Source of the DNA: Pyronema omphalodes
Taxonomy: Eukaryota; Ascomycota; Pezizomycetes; Pezizales; Pyronemataceae
Direction: 5' to 3'
Assembly: GCA_024516155.1 (NCBI GenBank)
Contig: JAJJXM010000023.1
Coordinates: 558,001-622,000 of the forward strand
Length of the DNA: 64,000 bases
Shown here: positions 34,870 to 45,732 of the stretch, in pieces
How the letters are laid out: each line of letters starts with the position of its first letter
Position numbering within the stretch: position 1 is the first letter of the stretch
Made by a program: the position numbers and the translations under genes
Notes under the pieces: model-generated
What the model was told of the DNA's origin: nothing
The model's database searches: none
What the model saw: only the letters and a program-made list of their open reading frames with translations

Positions 34870-36098
34870 ATGCGAACCCAATGGGAGAATCATGAAGTGA
34901 TAATGGTGATGATAGCAGTAATAATGGCGGTAATGATGGGAGTCTGGTTTTGTTGAAGAGCGGTGGGAATAACTGGATATCCGGAGGATGTTTTAAAGGA
35001 TTCCCCTGGTCTCATGCGGCGGCGGTGGTTTCTGAAAGCTGGATCGATAATTCTGGAATATCCCGGAACCTGGGAACCTTTGCTTCGTCAGTTTAGTAGT
35101 ACTGAAGAACCTTTGGATCCGGATTTCAACTTTCAGCTTTTAACTGTCAACAAAACCAGAATATATGGGAGGAACCTTACTCATCTGCAGCAAAATATTT
35201 TGCAGAAAATTTCGAAACGAAGCTATAGCCGCGAAGGGGAAGAAAGGCGTTGAAGATTCAAAGCCGCAACATTACCCATTTCTGTTCTCCTTTCTTTTTT
35301 CTTACTTTTTTTTCTTTTTTTCTTCTTTTTTTCCCGATTTGTTTGTTGTTTGTTGTGTTACATGCATGCATTGCTTTGGAGTTGCTTTTTGTTGCGTGCG
35401 TATTATTCCTATTTCTGTTCAGATACCGGGTGGTCTTACTTACTTACTTTGTTCATTTTTTGCTCCTTTTCTTGCTATTTTCTTTTCCTCTTGCTGTTTC
35501 TTGCTCTTCATGCTTGCTCATGCTGGCTTGCTTGTTTCTATACCATGAATATCTCGCTACTTTTGCTGCTGATACTGGCTATTGCTATTGCAGTCACTGG
35601 CCATTGCTTTTTCTTCCTCTTCTGTTGTCATTGTTACTGTTACTGAATAGCGAAATCTGTGAATCTGCAAAATATCGAAAGCTTTCTGCTGATATTTTTT
35701 CTTCTTTTTTGTTGTTTTTATCTTGTGTGTTTTATGCTATAACTTTAGTTAGTTAGCAGCACTCACAATCTGGAAGGTTAGAATCTGTAAGCTGGCAGGC
35801 TGGAAGATCTATAAGCCTGGAAGATGGAGGCTGGAGAATTCGAGCGGGAAGGATGCAAGCGGGATACGTAAAGTACATATACCATATACTCATTTGTTTT
35901 TTTTTCTGATAGTAAAACAAATATTTCGTACGGAAAACTGTTGTGTGTTTTCTTTTTTCTTTGGGGATACTTTTGATGTTCGGATTTCTTGCTGCTTTTG
36001 AGATTCTTTCGATTTTTCGGGGGTCGAATTTTTGATCTTGAGGTTTGAATTTTGACTTGAATTTCGGATTTCGGATTTAGTATGACTGAATAGGATTC

Positions 36099-36212
36099 TA
36101 GGATTCGGTCAGTAGGATTCGGTCAATAGGATTCGGTCAGTAGGATTCGGTCAGTAGGATTCGGTCAGTAGGATTCGGTCAGTAGGATTCAGTCAGTAAG
36201 TTTCAGTCAATA
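36099..36212 (+). repeat. 14-bp minisatellite, about 8 units
   Basis: The unit is AGGATTCGGTCAGT. Four units between about 36141 and 36196 are perfect; the outer units have single changes (CAAT for CAGT, CAGTCAG for CGGTCAG) and decay further to the right (AAGTTTCAGTCAAT). Confidence 0.9.
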
Positions 36213-36696
36213 TGATTCGTCTCCTGCCTTCTTGTTCATTCTATATGGGCTGGGGGTAGGTCGAGGACGAGGAGAAGGAGAGAGGAAGCATGGCAAGGAG
36301 GAGGATGGGGATTTAAACCTTGATAATTGTAGGATAGGGATAGGGCTAGGGATATGAAGAAAGCTTCGGCTTCGATTCCAAGAGCTTCTGGTGATAGTGA
36401 TATTGAATGAATCAAATACCATGAAATACCATCCAGTCCTCTTGTTTTTTCTAGGAATTGCAAAAACTGAAGAATCGAAAGCCTATGATGTGATGCCTGA
36501 AGGTATGTATTAGCAATCTACAATGCGAATAAAATCTTGGTGATAATGGAATAATGAACGTGAAGTAATACTTAAGAGGGGATGATAAACCAGCTTGTTG
36601 GTTAGATAAAATCAAACATAAGAAATGATTATGATTGATTGATTGGTTAATGGCGAAATATACCGGCGACTGATAAATTGTGTAAGATGATGAGAT

Positions 36697-37460
36697 CGTG
36701 AAGAACTGGCTAGTGTAATGAGGCACTTGTTTTTATTGTTAGCTTGGCTGTCTTGAGGATTGATACCCACTGTTTCGAAATCATGAAGAATGTTGAAAAA
36801 AAGAAGTTGAATGTAAGCTTTCGAGCCTGGGGTACCATGTGGCATGTGGACGATTATGACTATGGTTGATTATAGTGATGATGATGATTGTGGGTATGGT
36901 TATGACTGGTAGAAAGTTGTTACGCCGCGAGGCTGGTGTTGTGAAGAACTAGAGTAACTGGCTACTTGTTGTTACTGTCAGCTTGGAGATTACTAGCGGA
37001 AACTTTGGTAATGTTATTAGTACGGGTGGTGATATAGGTAGGTAGCTAGGTAGCTGGGTAAGTAGGTAGTGATGACGGTAGGTTTGTAGGTAGCTCGTTA
37101 ACTGATTTACTTATCATATCTCGGAGTCCTTAATCAATCTTAGGAGGGATAGATTATTGATACCCATTGTTTCCAAATCCTGTTGAGACAAGTAAAATGT
37201 AAGATCTGGAGCCCGGGGTCGTTCTCGTTCGTGGCTTGTAAACTGATTCTAATTAGGGTTAATAGATACTTGTTGTGCCGAAACCCCATACTGTGAGGAG
37301 CTGGATACTTGTTACTATTGTCAGCTTGAAGGTTACTAGTGGGATCTTCGCCGGAATTGTAGTACGGGTCGTGATAGGTAGAAGTGGGTAGTGATGACGG
37401 CAGGTAGCTGGGTAACTTACCTACTTAGCATATAGTAGAATCCTCAATCAATCTTCGAGT
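36697..37460. repeat. Diverged tandem duplication, three partial units
   Basis: Three related blocks start near 36697, 36941 and 37292, each with GTGA(A/G)GA(A/G)CT, then ACTTGTT-TTA-T(G/A)TTAGCTTG or ACTTGTT(G/A)-TA-T-GTCAGCTTG. The first and third spacers share TTGATACCCA(C/T)TGTTTC(G/C)AAATC. The last two units share TACTAG, AGTACGGGT-GTGATA and a GTAGGTAG-rich run with GTAGTGATGACGG(T/C)AGGT. No coding frame is conserved. Confidence 0.6.
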
Positions 37461-39021
37461 GTATAATATCCTTCATAACCACCGTGCATACCTGTTCCGT
37501 GTTCCCCAATTCAGAGTAAGTTGCTGGAAGGTAGGCAGAAGGAAAAGTCGCGAGGGAAAAACTACAAAAGGAACAGAAGGAACAGAATCAAACAGCTATG
37601 GGTAGCTATAGCTATAGCGCGTCTTGCAGTTTTTTTTTAGCGCGCCTTGGCATTGGAGCAAGAGTCACAAATACAGAAGAGGATTAGCGCAGTTCAAATA
37701 GTAGCCTGGTTGGTACGTGATTGAAAGGCTTGGCACCTTCGGGGGATTTGTGAAGGGATTGGGGGATTGGGAGTGAAGATGGGTTGAGTATAGGGAAACA
37801 AAGGGAGGATTTTTCGTGGAAGGGGATTGGGGTTTGTTTTTTGCGGGAAGGGGTGGAATTTCTTCTGTTTTGACGGGAATCGGAATGTTTTTCATATCTT
37901 CATGAAGAGGCTTTTGGGGGGTGTTTTATTTTTGTGTTAAAGCTAGAGCCTTGTGGATTATTGCAGCCTTAATAAATAAATGCAACTGATTATATGATGC
38001 TGCAATGGTACAAGAATTCGAAATAGAGTGGGGATATCAGGGAATTAATGAATAATATCTGTCCCGTCCAAGCAAATGAGTAATGGTGTAAATGGGTTAT
38101 ATTCGAAATAATATTTGTATTTTGTTTTTGCATGGGGGTTGTTATGGAACTGTTAGTGATTACGATAAAACTGTACACTGAACTACAAAAATCTTTAGCC
38201 ACAGTCTGGAAAATATCTTACTATAGCAGAAGCGGTTCAACTGAACCATGGCCATTTTCTATCAATTACCTGTGAAGCGGTTCCCCCAGCGCTGGATTGT
38301 TACCCTCTCTCTACCAATTTATGCAAGTCTCTTCCCTCCATATTTTTTCCTACCGTCTTTCATCTTCAGCTCTCCTTGATATGTCTTACTGCACTCTGTC
38401 TGCCAACATATCCCTCCCCATCATCAGCATCAACCAACCAAGAAACCATATCCTAACCAAACTAATCCCAGCAGCAGCCTTATGGCTTAGATTAATTATA
38501 GTATCTGTTGGTTTCAGTTTAATATCTGAAACGATTCTATTTATTCGTGACCTCTTTGTATTGTCCCCCTTTCTTTGATCCTGTTGGTGGAGCTTAGCAT
38601 CTCAGCATCTGCCTCATCATTCTAGGCCTTCGATAACAAGTCATTCAGACGCCACAATTTGCACTGAGTATCACTCGAAGAATTTCATAGAATTATTGGA
38701 TTACTGTATCATCATTTGTATCTGGGGTTATAACTATGCAAATTCTATCTTATATTTTTCTTGTGAATCTCCTTTTGCAATTCCTCCCGGGTGCATATCT
38801 TGAGATATAGAAGGAGATTGGTAATCCGAAAAAGGGATTGTGACGATACTTTTGCAACATCTCCTCACAGGCCCTTGGTAAGAATAACTTCTGGTGGACT
38901 AGTCATCGGGCTGAAGATATTTGACATTACTGTAAATGGGAAATAACAGGCTCATTGTAACAAGAGGACCGAAGTGATCGTCGTTGTGGAAATCGTACTG
39001 CATGAAACTCAATCAGAATCA

Positions 39022-39901
39022 CCATAACGCAGAGTTCGGCACGGTCCGTCCGGTCCCGTCACTCGCGGTCCCGTCCTGTAGTAGGACCAGGACCGGCCGT
39101 CCTGGAGGCACCATGGACGGGACGGACCGCGGGCGACCGTGGGTGACCACGACCAGCGTCACAACCGGTCACTCGAAACCCGCAGTTTTTTTACTACGGC
39201 TCATATTGTTTTCCTTAGATAATTCTGATGCATTGCACGAATTAAAGTCACCTATATGGAGTTGCTTGCAAACAAAGAAAAACTATACTGATGCATAAGA
39301 ATGCTCCTTCTCCCGCCACTAAAATGCGTCCTTCCCCATCCTTCTCGAATGAACACAACTCTTGAGAGGACAGGCAGGGTGTTCTGCTCCTAGTCGGAAC
39401 AGGTGTAGAGAACGCCGATAAGAAAATTGGCATATTTCTGCTCCTCTGGGAATTGAGTGACGCCTGTTGGTGTTCAACTTACACGGCAATGAAAGAAGTG
39501 GAAAATTCTTGCATGTAGAAGATAGAAAGGTAGAAGATGAAGTGTGAAGAATACAGGAAACATTTATAGCGGGATCGTACTTCATTAGGAAACAAAAATA
39601 ATACCATAGGCAGTGAAACTATTGCTGGGTAGAGCGTGCACCTGCAGTGTAATGTAAAAGTTTTACTGAAGTTCAGCATGAAGGGTTTATCTACTGCAGT
39701 GCTGAAAACGTCGCTGCTGCGGCCCATAGCATCTGGCAAACTTGAACCAAACGGCCCCCTGCACACTAGCGCACCCAAAGACCACGGTCCTGCCGTCACC
39801 CGCCGTCCCGTCCGGTCTTTTGAGTTTGCGGACGGGACCGGACCACCTAGTGGCCGTCCGTCCAGGAAGGTGGACGGACCGTGCCGAACTCTGCCATAAC
39901 G
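39022..39901. mobile_element. Non-autonomous hAT-type transposon (864 bp), 22-bp terminal inverted repeats
   Basis: The element spans 39030-39893. Both ends carry the same 22-bp perfect inverted repeat, starting CAGAGTTCGGCACGG and ending GTCC (39030-39051 and 39872-39893). It is flanked by the perfect 8-bp duplication CCATAACG (39022-39029 and 39894-39901). The 150 bases inside each end are GC-rich and full of GGACGGGAC/GTCCCGTCC motifs, whereas the core (about 39200-39750) is AT-rich and codes for nothing I recognise. An 8-bp duplication with CAG-starting termini and clustered subterminal motifs is characteristic of the hAT superfamily. Perfect ends suggest recent insertion. It lies 265 bases upstream of the small membrane protein gene and may sit in its promoter. 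Confidence 0.9.
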
Positions 39902-40165
39902 ATTCTGATCAATAGTACTGCATCCTGCTTCCAAGTGTTTGCGTGTCGAGATTAATTCCCATGGACCCTTGGCGATTGCACTCGACCCCGTGTACAGCCA
40001 AACGCGTGTTAGTAAGGACTTCGTTCTTCCACACTGCAGTCCCACATCTTTTCCCCTTCCCAGTGGACTCACTCTGAAACAAATCGGCACCAGCTCTTCC
40101 GAATCTTTAGGACACAAAACACTCAAACAACTGCCACAGTCCCGCATTCGAAGTTCTCCACATAC

Positions 40166-40462
40166 ATGGAAGGTCGCAACAACAATCGAAGGAATCGACC
40201 CAGAGACAACTACGTCCAGATTCGCCCCATGGCCAGACCGGAACTAATCCTCATCATTATGCTTGTGATGGTACCAATGGTCTTTTTCCCAGATCATATC
40301 TTGACGGGGTTACATGTATTGTTATTGTCTGCTTTCTTATGGACTTGCAGGCAAAAGGCAAGACTCGAAAAGGCGAGGAGGAGACAGGAAGGAGTAGATA
40401 TGAACGAAGAGTTTAGAACAACGGCTGACAGACTGACCAGTGCCATGGCTCCGGGAGGTTGA
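40166..40462 (+). CDS. Small two-pass membrane protein (98 aa), hypothetical
   Basis: A single-exon frame of 98 residues. The N-terminus is strongly basic and Asn/Arg-rich (RNNNRRNRPRDN). Two hydrophobic stretches follow, about residues 26-41 (LILIIMLVMVPMVFF) and 45-61 (ILTGLHVLLLSAFLW), separated by PDH, so a membrane hairpin is likely. The C-terminus is a charged, helical segment (RQKARLEKARRRQEG). This ordered architecture is unlikely by chance, but I do not recognise a family. It is convergent with the F-box/ankyrin gene, and a hAT element ends 273 bases before its start codon. Confidence 0.5.
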   Translation: MEGRNNNRRNRPRDNYVQIRPMARPELILIIMLVMVPMVFFPDHILTGLHVLLLSAFLWTCRQKARLEKARRRQEGVDMNEEFRTTADRLTSAMAPGG

Positions 40463-40789
40463 AGAAGATGAATGTTTGGGGAACGTTTTGGAGACAGATA
40501 TGCGAGGGTCAGTTTTTGAGTCAGTTGGTTTTGTGAATCGCCGACGAAATAGTGTTGTGTTGCTCATACGGAGGTTATCTACATAAAAGCAAGAGAGATC
40601 ACGCGAGTTTTAAAAGTATTTAAATGCAAATTAAAAATTAAAATTACATGTAGTACCGCTCTTAACCTCCAAATACAAAATATTGGATATAACATTCCGC
40701 CACGATGCAAATTCAATGGATGACCTCCCATCGAACTTTTCGAGTAGATAGAACAACTCCAACTTTACTTATGCGGCAGGAAAAGGAAA

Positions 40790-41845
40790 TCAATCTCTAG
40801 CCCCATAACTAATCAATTTCTCAATTATGCTTTGATCCTGTTGGATAAGTCGAGCGATCAAAAGCGGGGAGCATCCCCCCACCATCCCAAGGCCATTTGT
40901 CGGGTAATCCACTTCCGCGCCGTGCTGAATCAGCATATCAATGATGGGATTATGCCACATCTCACTCTCCTTCTCCCCTACCGACTTCTGCCATATCAAT
41001 GTATGCAACGGCGCCTGGCCGCTATCATCGTAGACATTGGGGAGAAACCCAATATCGAGAAGCTTCTTGATAGCCCCAGTAAACTGTTGTTCCCTGTACT
41101 CTTGACGCTCGATTGCCCAATGCAAAGGCGTCATGGCGAGTCCCATGCCGGAATGAAATAGTCCATCCTTCGGAAAGTATTCCTTTTTGATGAGATTGTT
41201 GAGTAAGACGTCGTTGTTGTTTACGATGGCGCAGGTAAGCGGACAGCGGCGATCATGGTGCTCCAACATGGGATACTCGAAAGTAAAGTTCTCGTTATAG
41301 GGTATTTCCAGGGCCCGATCTATCATCATTGGCTGGATGACGTCGTTGTAGGCCTTGCTCGTGCGAGCAAAGTTTAGCAACGTACCATCGGAGCAGCATG
41401 CAAGGATCTCGAACATTACTTCAGCCGGTAAATGGATGTTTTTGCGTGGCGACGGCAGTTTAACTCGCTTCCGGGGACGGTCGATTAAAGAAGCGAGGGA
41501 GTGTTTATTATTGTTTATGGCGGTTGAGATGGTGGTTATGGGCATAGCATCGTCGTAGTTAGCGGAATCGGAAGCCTCGACATGCTTGCGGGAGGTGGAT
41601 TCGGGTTGAAACGTCTTCTCAGCGTCCGATGACCCATCAGAGGGAGCTACGGCCAGATGTCCATCCAAACAAGTCATCTTTGCGAGTCCTTGGTCCGGGA
41701 GCGTATCTGTACTTTTGAGTTGGTTATGAGAGACCGGCGTGGTTGCGGGATGACGTATGGAAGGGTTGGTGATATCAATAATGAGAAGCTGTCGTTGTTT
41801 GTAGGAGCAGTACCGACATACGTATGCTAAATACTTGCGTGTCAT
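40790..41845 (-). CDS. F-box-like and ankyrin-repeat protein (351 aa)
   Basis: One open frame of 351 residues. Residues 1-120 are Ser/Thr/Asp-rich; a basic patch RPRKRVK lies at 123-129. Residues 137-174 resemble an F-box (IHLPAEVMFEILACCSDGTL, then LNFARTSKAYNDVI), the helix that binds Skp1 in SCF ubiquitin ligases. Ankyrin-like repeats follow: CPLTCAIVNNNDVLLNNLI (201-219), MTPLHWAIE...AIKKLLDIG (238-266), APLHTLIWQ...IIDMLIQHGAEVD (278-313) and CSPLLIARLIQQDQSIIEKL with ISYGARD at the end. F-box plus ankyrin architecture is common in expanded fungal families of unknown substrate. A second, broken copy lies at 16361-17479. The start is uncertain: 41845 gives the longest frame, 41677 (MTCLDGH) is a plausible alternative, and a GTATGT sits just after the first ATG. 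The role is inferred from domains only. Confidence 0.8.
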   Translation of the reverse strand: MTRKYLAYVCRYCSYKQRQLLIIDITNPSIRHPATTPVSHNQLKSTDTLPDQGLAKMTCLDGHLAVAPSDGSSDAEKTFQPESTSRKHVEASDSANYDDAMPITTISTAINNNKHSLASLIDRPRKRVKLPSPRKNIHLPAEVMFEILACCSDGTLLNFARTSKAYNDVIQPMMIDRALEIPYNENFTFEYPMLEHHDRRCPLTCAIVNNNDVLLNNLIKKEYFPKDGLFHSGMGLAMTPLHWAIERQEYREQQFTGAIKKLLDIGFLPNVYDDSGQAPLHTLIWQKSVGEKESEMWHNPIIDMLIQHGAEVDYPTNGLGMVGGCSPLLIARLIQQDQSIIEKLISYGARD

Positions 41846-42980
41846 GCACTACGGGTATTTGTGACGGTTGTTTTCGGTTCTATCGGTAAAGACCATTGGA
41901 GAGGGTATATCCGTTGTCCGGAGCAGAGTGTTGGAAGACGGAATCCGCTGTCTTGACACACGAATAACTTTGGACTGAAAGTTCGTTGCCCTCGCGTATA
42001 TTCCACCGATTGAGTTCAGATCCAAAACACCCCACAATATGCTATATATGTTTGGATGACAGGACAGCCTTATTTTGGTGTAGTTTGGGCTGACGAGAGA
42101 GCAAGATTACGCTCTGGATGCGAGTGAGTGCCCATGATCTGCGGTGGCAGCAGATAGATCTTGAAGACGCTGGAAGGCCTGAAAACCGCTTTAGAGATAA
42201 TTTGGAGTCCAGAGAATTTATTCTGTTGCGTTCTATCAGAGGGTTCATGTAAGATTTACATGCGCGTTGAGAAACTATGTTAGCGAGAATTAGTTTTGGT
42301 ACAACAAACTAGCTCAACTAGCTCTGGGTTGCATTTAGAAATAATTTTCACCATAAAAGGCGGATTTTTATTATTTTCGTGGATTACATAGTTAGTAAAA
42401 TTGATCAAACTCGTCTCCAGTTCAAGGCTCTTCGATTTTCCACTGTGGCTTGATGTTGTTGTACGTACCCATGGAATCATGGATCGTCAAAGCATAATCA
42501 ATTCAAACATTTATCCTTCAACCTAATTCACCACACAATACACATTATCTTCTAAAGTGCATTGTCTGTTCTTTTTAGAGTGATGTATGACGCCGTCCTG
42601 TTTGAAGCATTCTTGTATTGATCTTAGTCTTGAACCTTGAGAATCATTCTCGATACTTACAGATGTCTATACCTACTGTGTCGTTAATATTTTACTGTCT
42701 TCTATTGGTACAACCTCGTAGTATCATTCTCCTTTACAAGCTGCTGGAGAGAAAATGGCGTATAAATTGATTGGAAGTGTGTTTAATGGCTTCGGGCTAA
42801 CGAGGAGACTTTGAGGCTCTAGAAATGCTTAGAAACTCAAGGTTTCTTTTTTTTTTTTTTATTAAAAAAAAGTTACTATTCCCTCTGCGGACTAGCTTAG
42901 CACGAACAGGCTACGTAATTCTACCCAATTGATGCACTTATTCCAGTCCCGCCATCATACTATCACTATCGTTTAATATC
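41846..42980. other. Intergenic, no supported gene
   Basis: Short frames only. It includes a run of about 18 T at 42847-42864 followed by ATTAAAAAAAA. Confidence 0.5.
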
Positions 42981-43251
42981 ATGGCCTCCCGCTCCCGCAC
43001 GGCCCAAGGGTCCAGAAGGGCCAGAGATACCAGAACACGTGAGAATTAATGCTCATTGCTGAAGTACTAATCATCTCGCTATTGATAATCTATGGGAAGC
43101 GGCTTGACTGTTTTTTTTTTTTTTTGGAATTCTCACAGTGATGACTGTATGGCTCCGTTTGTTTTCTTTATTTCACAAAGTATTCCTCCTAAGACCCGGA
43201 AAAAGTGGAAAGGCTAATTTAACAATAATTGGCGACATGAAAATGGTGTAA
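42981..43251 (+). CDS. Possible small two-exon gene (56 aa), speculative
   Basis: An ATG in good context (AATATCATGG) opens 19 codons of basic sequence (MASRSRTAQGSRRARDTRT) and meets GTGAGA at 43039. A T-rich run and acceptor TCACAG end the candidate intron at 43138 (100 bp). The joined frame continues LMTVWLRLFSLFHKVFLLRP and stops at 43249-43251. Exons are 42981-43038 and 43139-43251. The predicted product has a basic N-terminus and one hydrophobic segment. No family is recognised, and with so short a frame chance is a real alternative. Confidence 0.25.
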
Positions 43252-43976
43252 TTCTGAACTAATTATATGGAAAGAAAAGATATATTTCGGTATTTCCAAA
43301 CGAGCGTTGGGGGAAGAAAGATGGAGGACGAGGTGGAGGGCGCAGTGATTAACTGTCCATAAGGGTGTTTCTGCTACCCTCGCGCTTATCTGATTCTTTT
43401 GCAGCATGGTTCATACAATATCACCGAGTATACGTCATAATCTTAAGGTTGGGAACCTTCAAAAAATTCGAATCAAATTAAATCAAATACAATATCACCA
43501 ACAGCGGCCACGCCTACCTGCTGACCCACAGTGTTTGGATACTAGCTTTCCATACCTTCCAATCGTGAAATTGAGACAGCGCCAAAATCTAACGTTTAAA
43601 GGGTATGAAAGCCTTCAGCTGTAAGTCCAAACTGAGCACTCAGCTGACCAAAACGGCGCCAAGGGTCGTGTTCAAAAGCAACATTTGGGTGCCACCAATG
43701 TTTCACGTAATGATTCACCTAATGATATGTAATCGGTTCTAAGTACTCAATTAGATATTTTGATCTGGATTGGATGCTCAGCTGAACTTTTCATCTCAGC
43801 CTAGAACTTAGTTGTGGTCCGTGATTCTGTGTGTAGTTGGCGATTGAGGGGATACGAAAGAATAAGGGCCTGCGGTGCCTCGGGTACCATCTACAGAACC
43901 TCAGGCCAAAACGTAGAGCTACCTATATATAGGATTATTAAACAAAGCAAAAATACACTAAATAAAAAGGATTTAA
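43252..43976. other. Intergenic downstream of pot1
   Basis: No supported gene. The 72-codon frame at 43406-43624 looks like chance. The right end is probably the pot1 3' UTR. Confidence 0.5.
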
Positions 43977-45732
43977 TCAACTGATAGTTGTATCGCAGAG
44001 CTTCCAAACCCTCTTAATAGAACCATCATCCTTTTGCACTCCGATCTCCGCAAGGCATGCGTCGAAAAATTGAGGTTCCATGTTGGGAGTATCCTCGTCT
44101 TCGTCGTCTTCAGATTCTGATTGAGCTTTGGCCTTATTCTGCTTTCGTCTCTTGGCTTTGGGTTGGTCTTGTTGCTCGTTTTTACGTTTTCCAAGACGTA
44201 GCTTATTCTTTCCCGTGTTACCACATAAAATAAGCAGCTTTTCGCGGAGCTTTTCTAGAGCTTCGGGATTTTTTCGAAGACTATTACGGGGATAAGTAAC
44301 TAAACATAGGGTGGATCATGATAGAACTTACTCGCAAGCATCCTCCTGAAACAAGCATTGGCCGCCTTTATTATCGACTCTTACCGTCAGTTGTGTGCCA
44401 TCCCTTCCTATAACCAGCAAAGCGAAATTCCATTGCCATTCCTGCTTCGGTTTTACGGACACTTCACCGTCCTCTCGAACCTCTTCAAATAGGCCCGTAA
44501 AGTCTTCAATCTGCGGCCTAAAATTTACCACTTTACAAAAGACATGATACCGTCGGTTTATGTATGGTTCACCCTTTAGATGATTCCCCTGCTTGATAAA
44601 ACCGAGAGAACAAATCGGCATCTGCATCCTCGCGCACCTGACCCTCGGATTTCCACCCTCACCGGGTTCCTCTAACCCCTCCTCCCATTCACCCACTTCT
44701 GGTTCTGCTGCCTTCTTTTTCGGCCCGTTCTTCATTTCCAGTTCCCTCTCCCTCTGAAGGATAGCGCGAACTCTAGGGTCCTTCTCCCCTTCCTCGATGA
44801 CACTGAAAGTACACTTGTCAGGATATTTTCTATCCCCATTAAGAGACCCTTCACCGTTGCCATCTCTGTTCCGCTTGAACCTCATGTTTTGCAAATATAC
44901 ATATTGTCCTTCTTGGAGCTTCTTACGGGCTATATGTGCGTTAATATCCCACAGTGAAACTTGAAGGATGTGTTGTCCAGCCTGCAATTTGCCCAATGTC
45001 TCCAACTCCTCAGGATCGTATTTGAATAGCTTATCGTTCGAGGTGTAGTCAGTAACGTAAATTGTAAAACAATGATCGGCATTGAAGATTTTCAAGATTC
45101 GACCTGCCATATCATAGAAGCGGTCGAATTGCATATCTTTGACAAAAGCGAAGCTTCGTGCAGAGGTTTTAGCAATAGCATGAACAGTGTTTTGCGAGCT
45201 GACAGGAGGCCCCGTTTTGCCTGTATCTGTAATCCATTTCTGTAGATTCGATATAGCAGTTAGGTCTTGTTGAGTGATAGCCATGTTTACAGGAAACTTC
45301 TGATACGCTGAGATAGCACCGTTTGTTGATTTCGGTTTTATAATAAAGCGGGTTCGGTCTTTTTCATTGATCAGAATAGGAGAGCCATTGAATCGACCAA
45401 CTCGGAGGCCAGCAAGGATGACTAAATCTCCGGGTGATACTTTAGGGAGCATGGCCTCCAGGGTAACGAAAAAGCGGACTTTAATTTTGTTGTGTTCATG
45501 GTCTTGAACAGTAAAGGTTACCATTTGATCTGTAGAATATGTCAACATTCAGTCACTCATTCTAGGACTAGTAATACTAAGATTACGCACCGCCTTTGAT
45601 AGTTGGTTTGGCCGGGAAACTGTCACTTACGACGCCCTTGATTGCCACGACGCCGCTTTGTTTATTTATTACGTCGGCAATAGACGCATAGCCGCTTTGA
45701 TTGTCAACGAGTGGGGGTAGTTTTACGGACAT
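43977..45732 (-). CDS. pot1: Telomere end-binding protein Pot1
   Basis: Exons 45732-45591, 45529-44332 and 44280-43977 join in frame (introns 61 bp, GTGCGT...TACAG, and 51 bp, GTAAGT...AATAG) to 547 residues. Pot1 binds the single-stranded G-rich telomere overhang, protects the end and regulates telomerase within shelterin. Residues about 13-125 form the first OB fold (VVAIKGVVSDSFPAKPTIKG, joined across intron 1 to DQMVTFTVQD; then GDLVILAGLRVGRFNGSP). Residues about 183-311 form the second (DRFYDMAGRILKIF, FTIYVTDYTSNDKLF, VSLWDINAHIA, GQYVYLQNMRFKR). The third exon restores a further conserved tail (DLRKNPEALEKLREKLLILC, then a Lys-rich and acidic stretch). The start follows the Pot1 pattern; an in-frame ATG at 45849 would add 39 residues. 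It is divergent from importin alpha. The family call is confident; the exact start is less certain. Confidence 0.9.

Larger units (their letters stand above)
34870..39021. other. Gene-poor region, 4.1 kb
   Basis: It begins with the dma1 3' UTR. A 96-codon frame at 34963-35253 lies within it and looks like chance. T- and CT-rich sequence fills 35280-35720. Then come a 14-bp minisatellite (36099-36212) and a diverged tandem duplication (about 36697-37460). No frame from 37500 to 39021 resembles a protein family. Confidence 0.5.
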
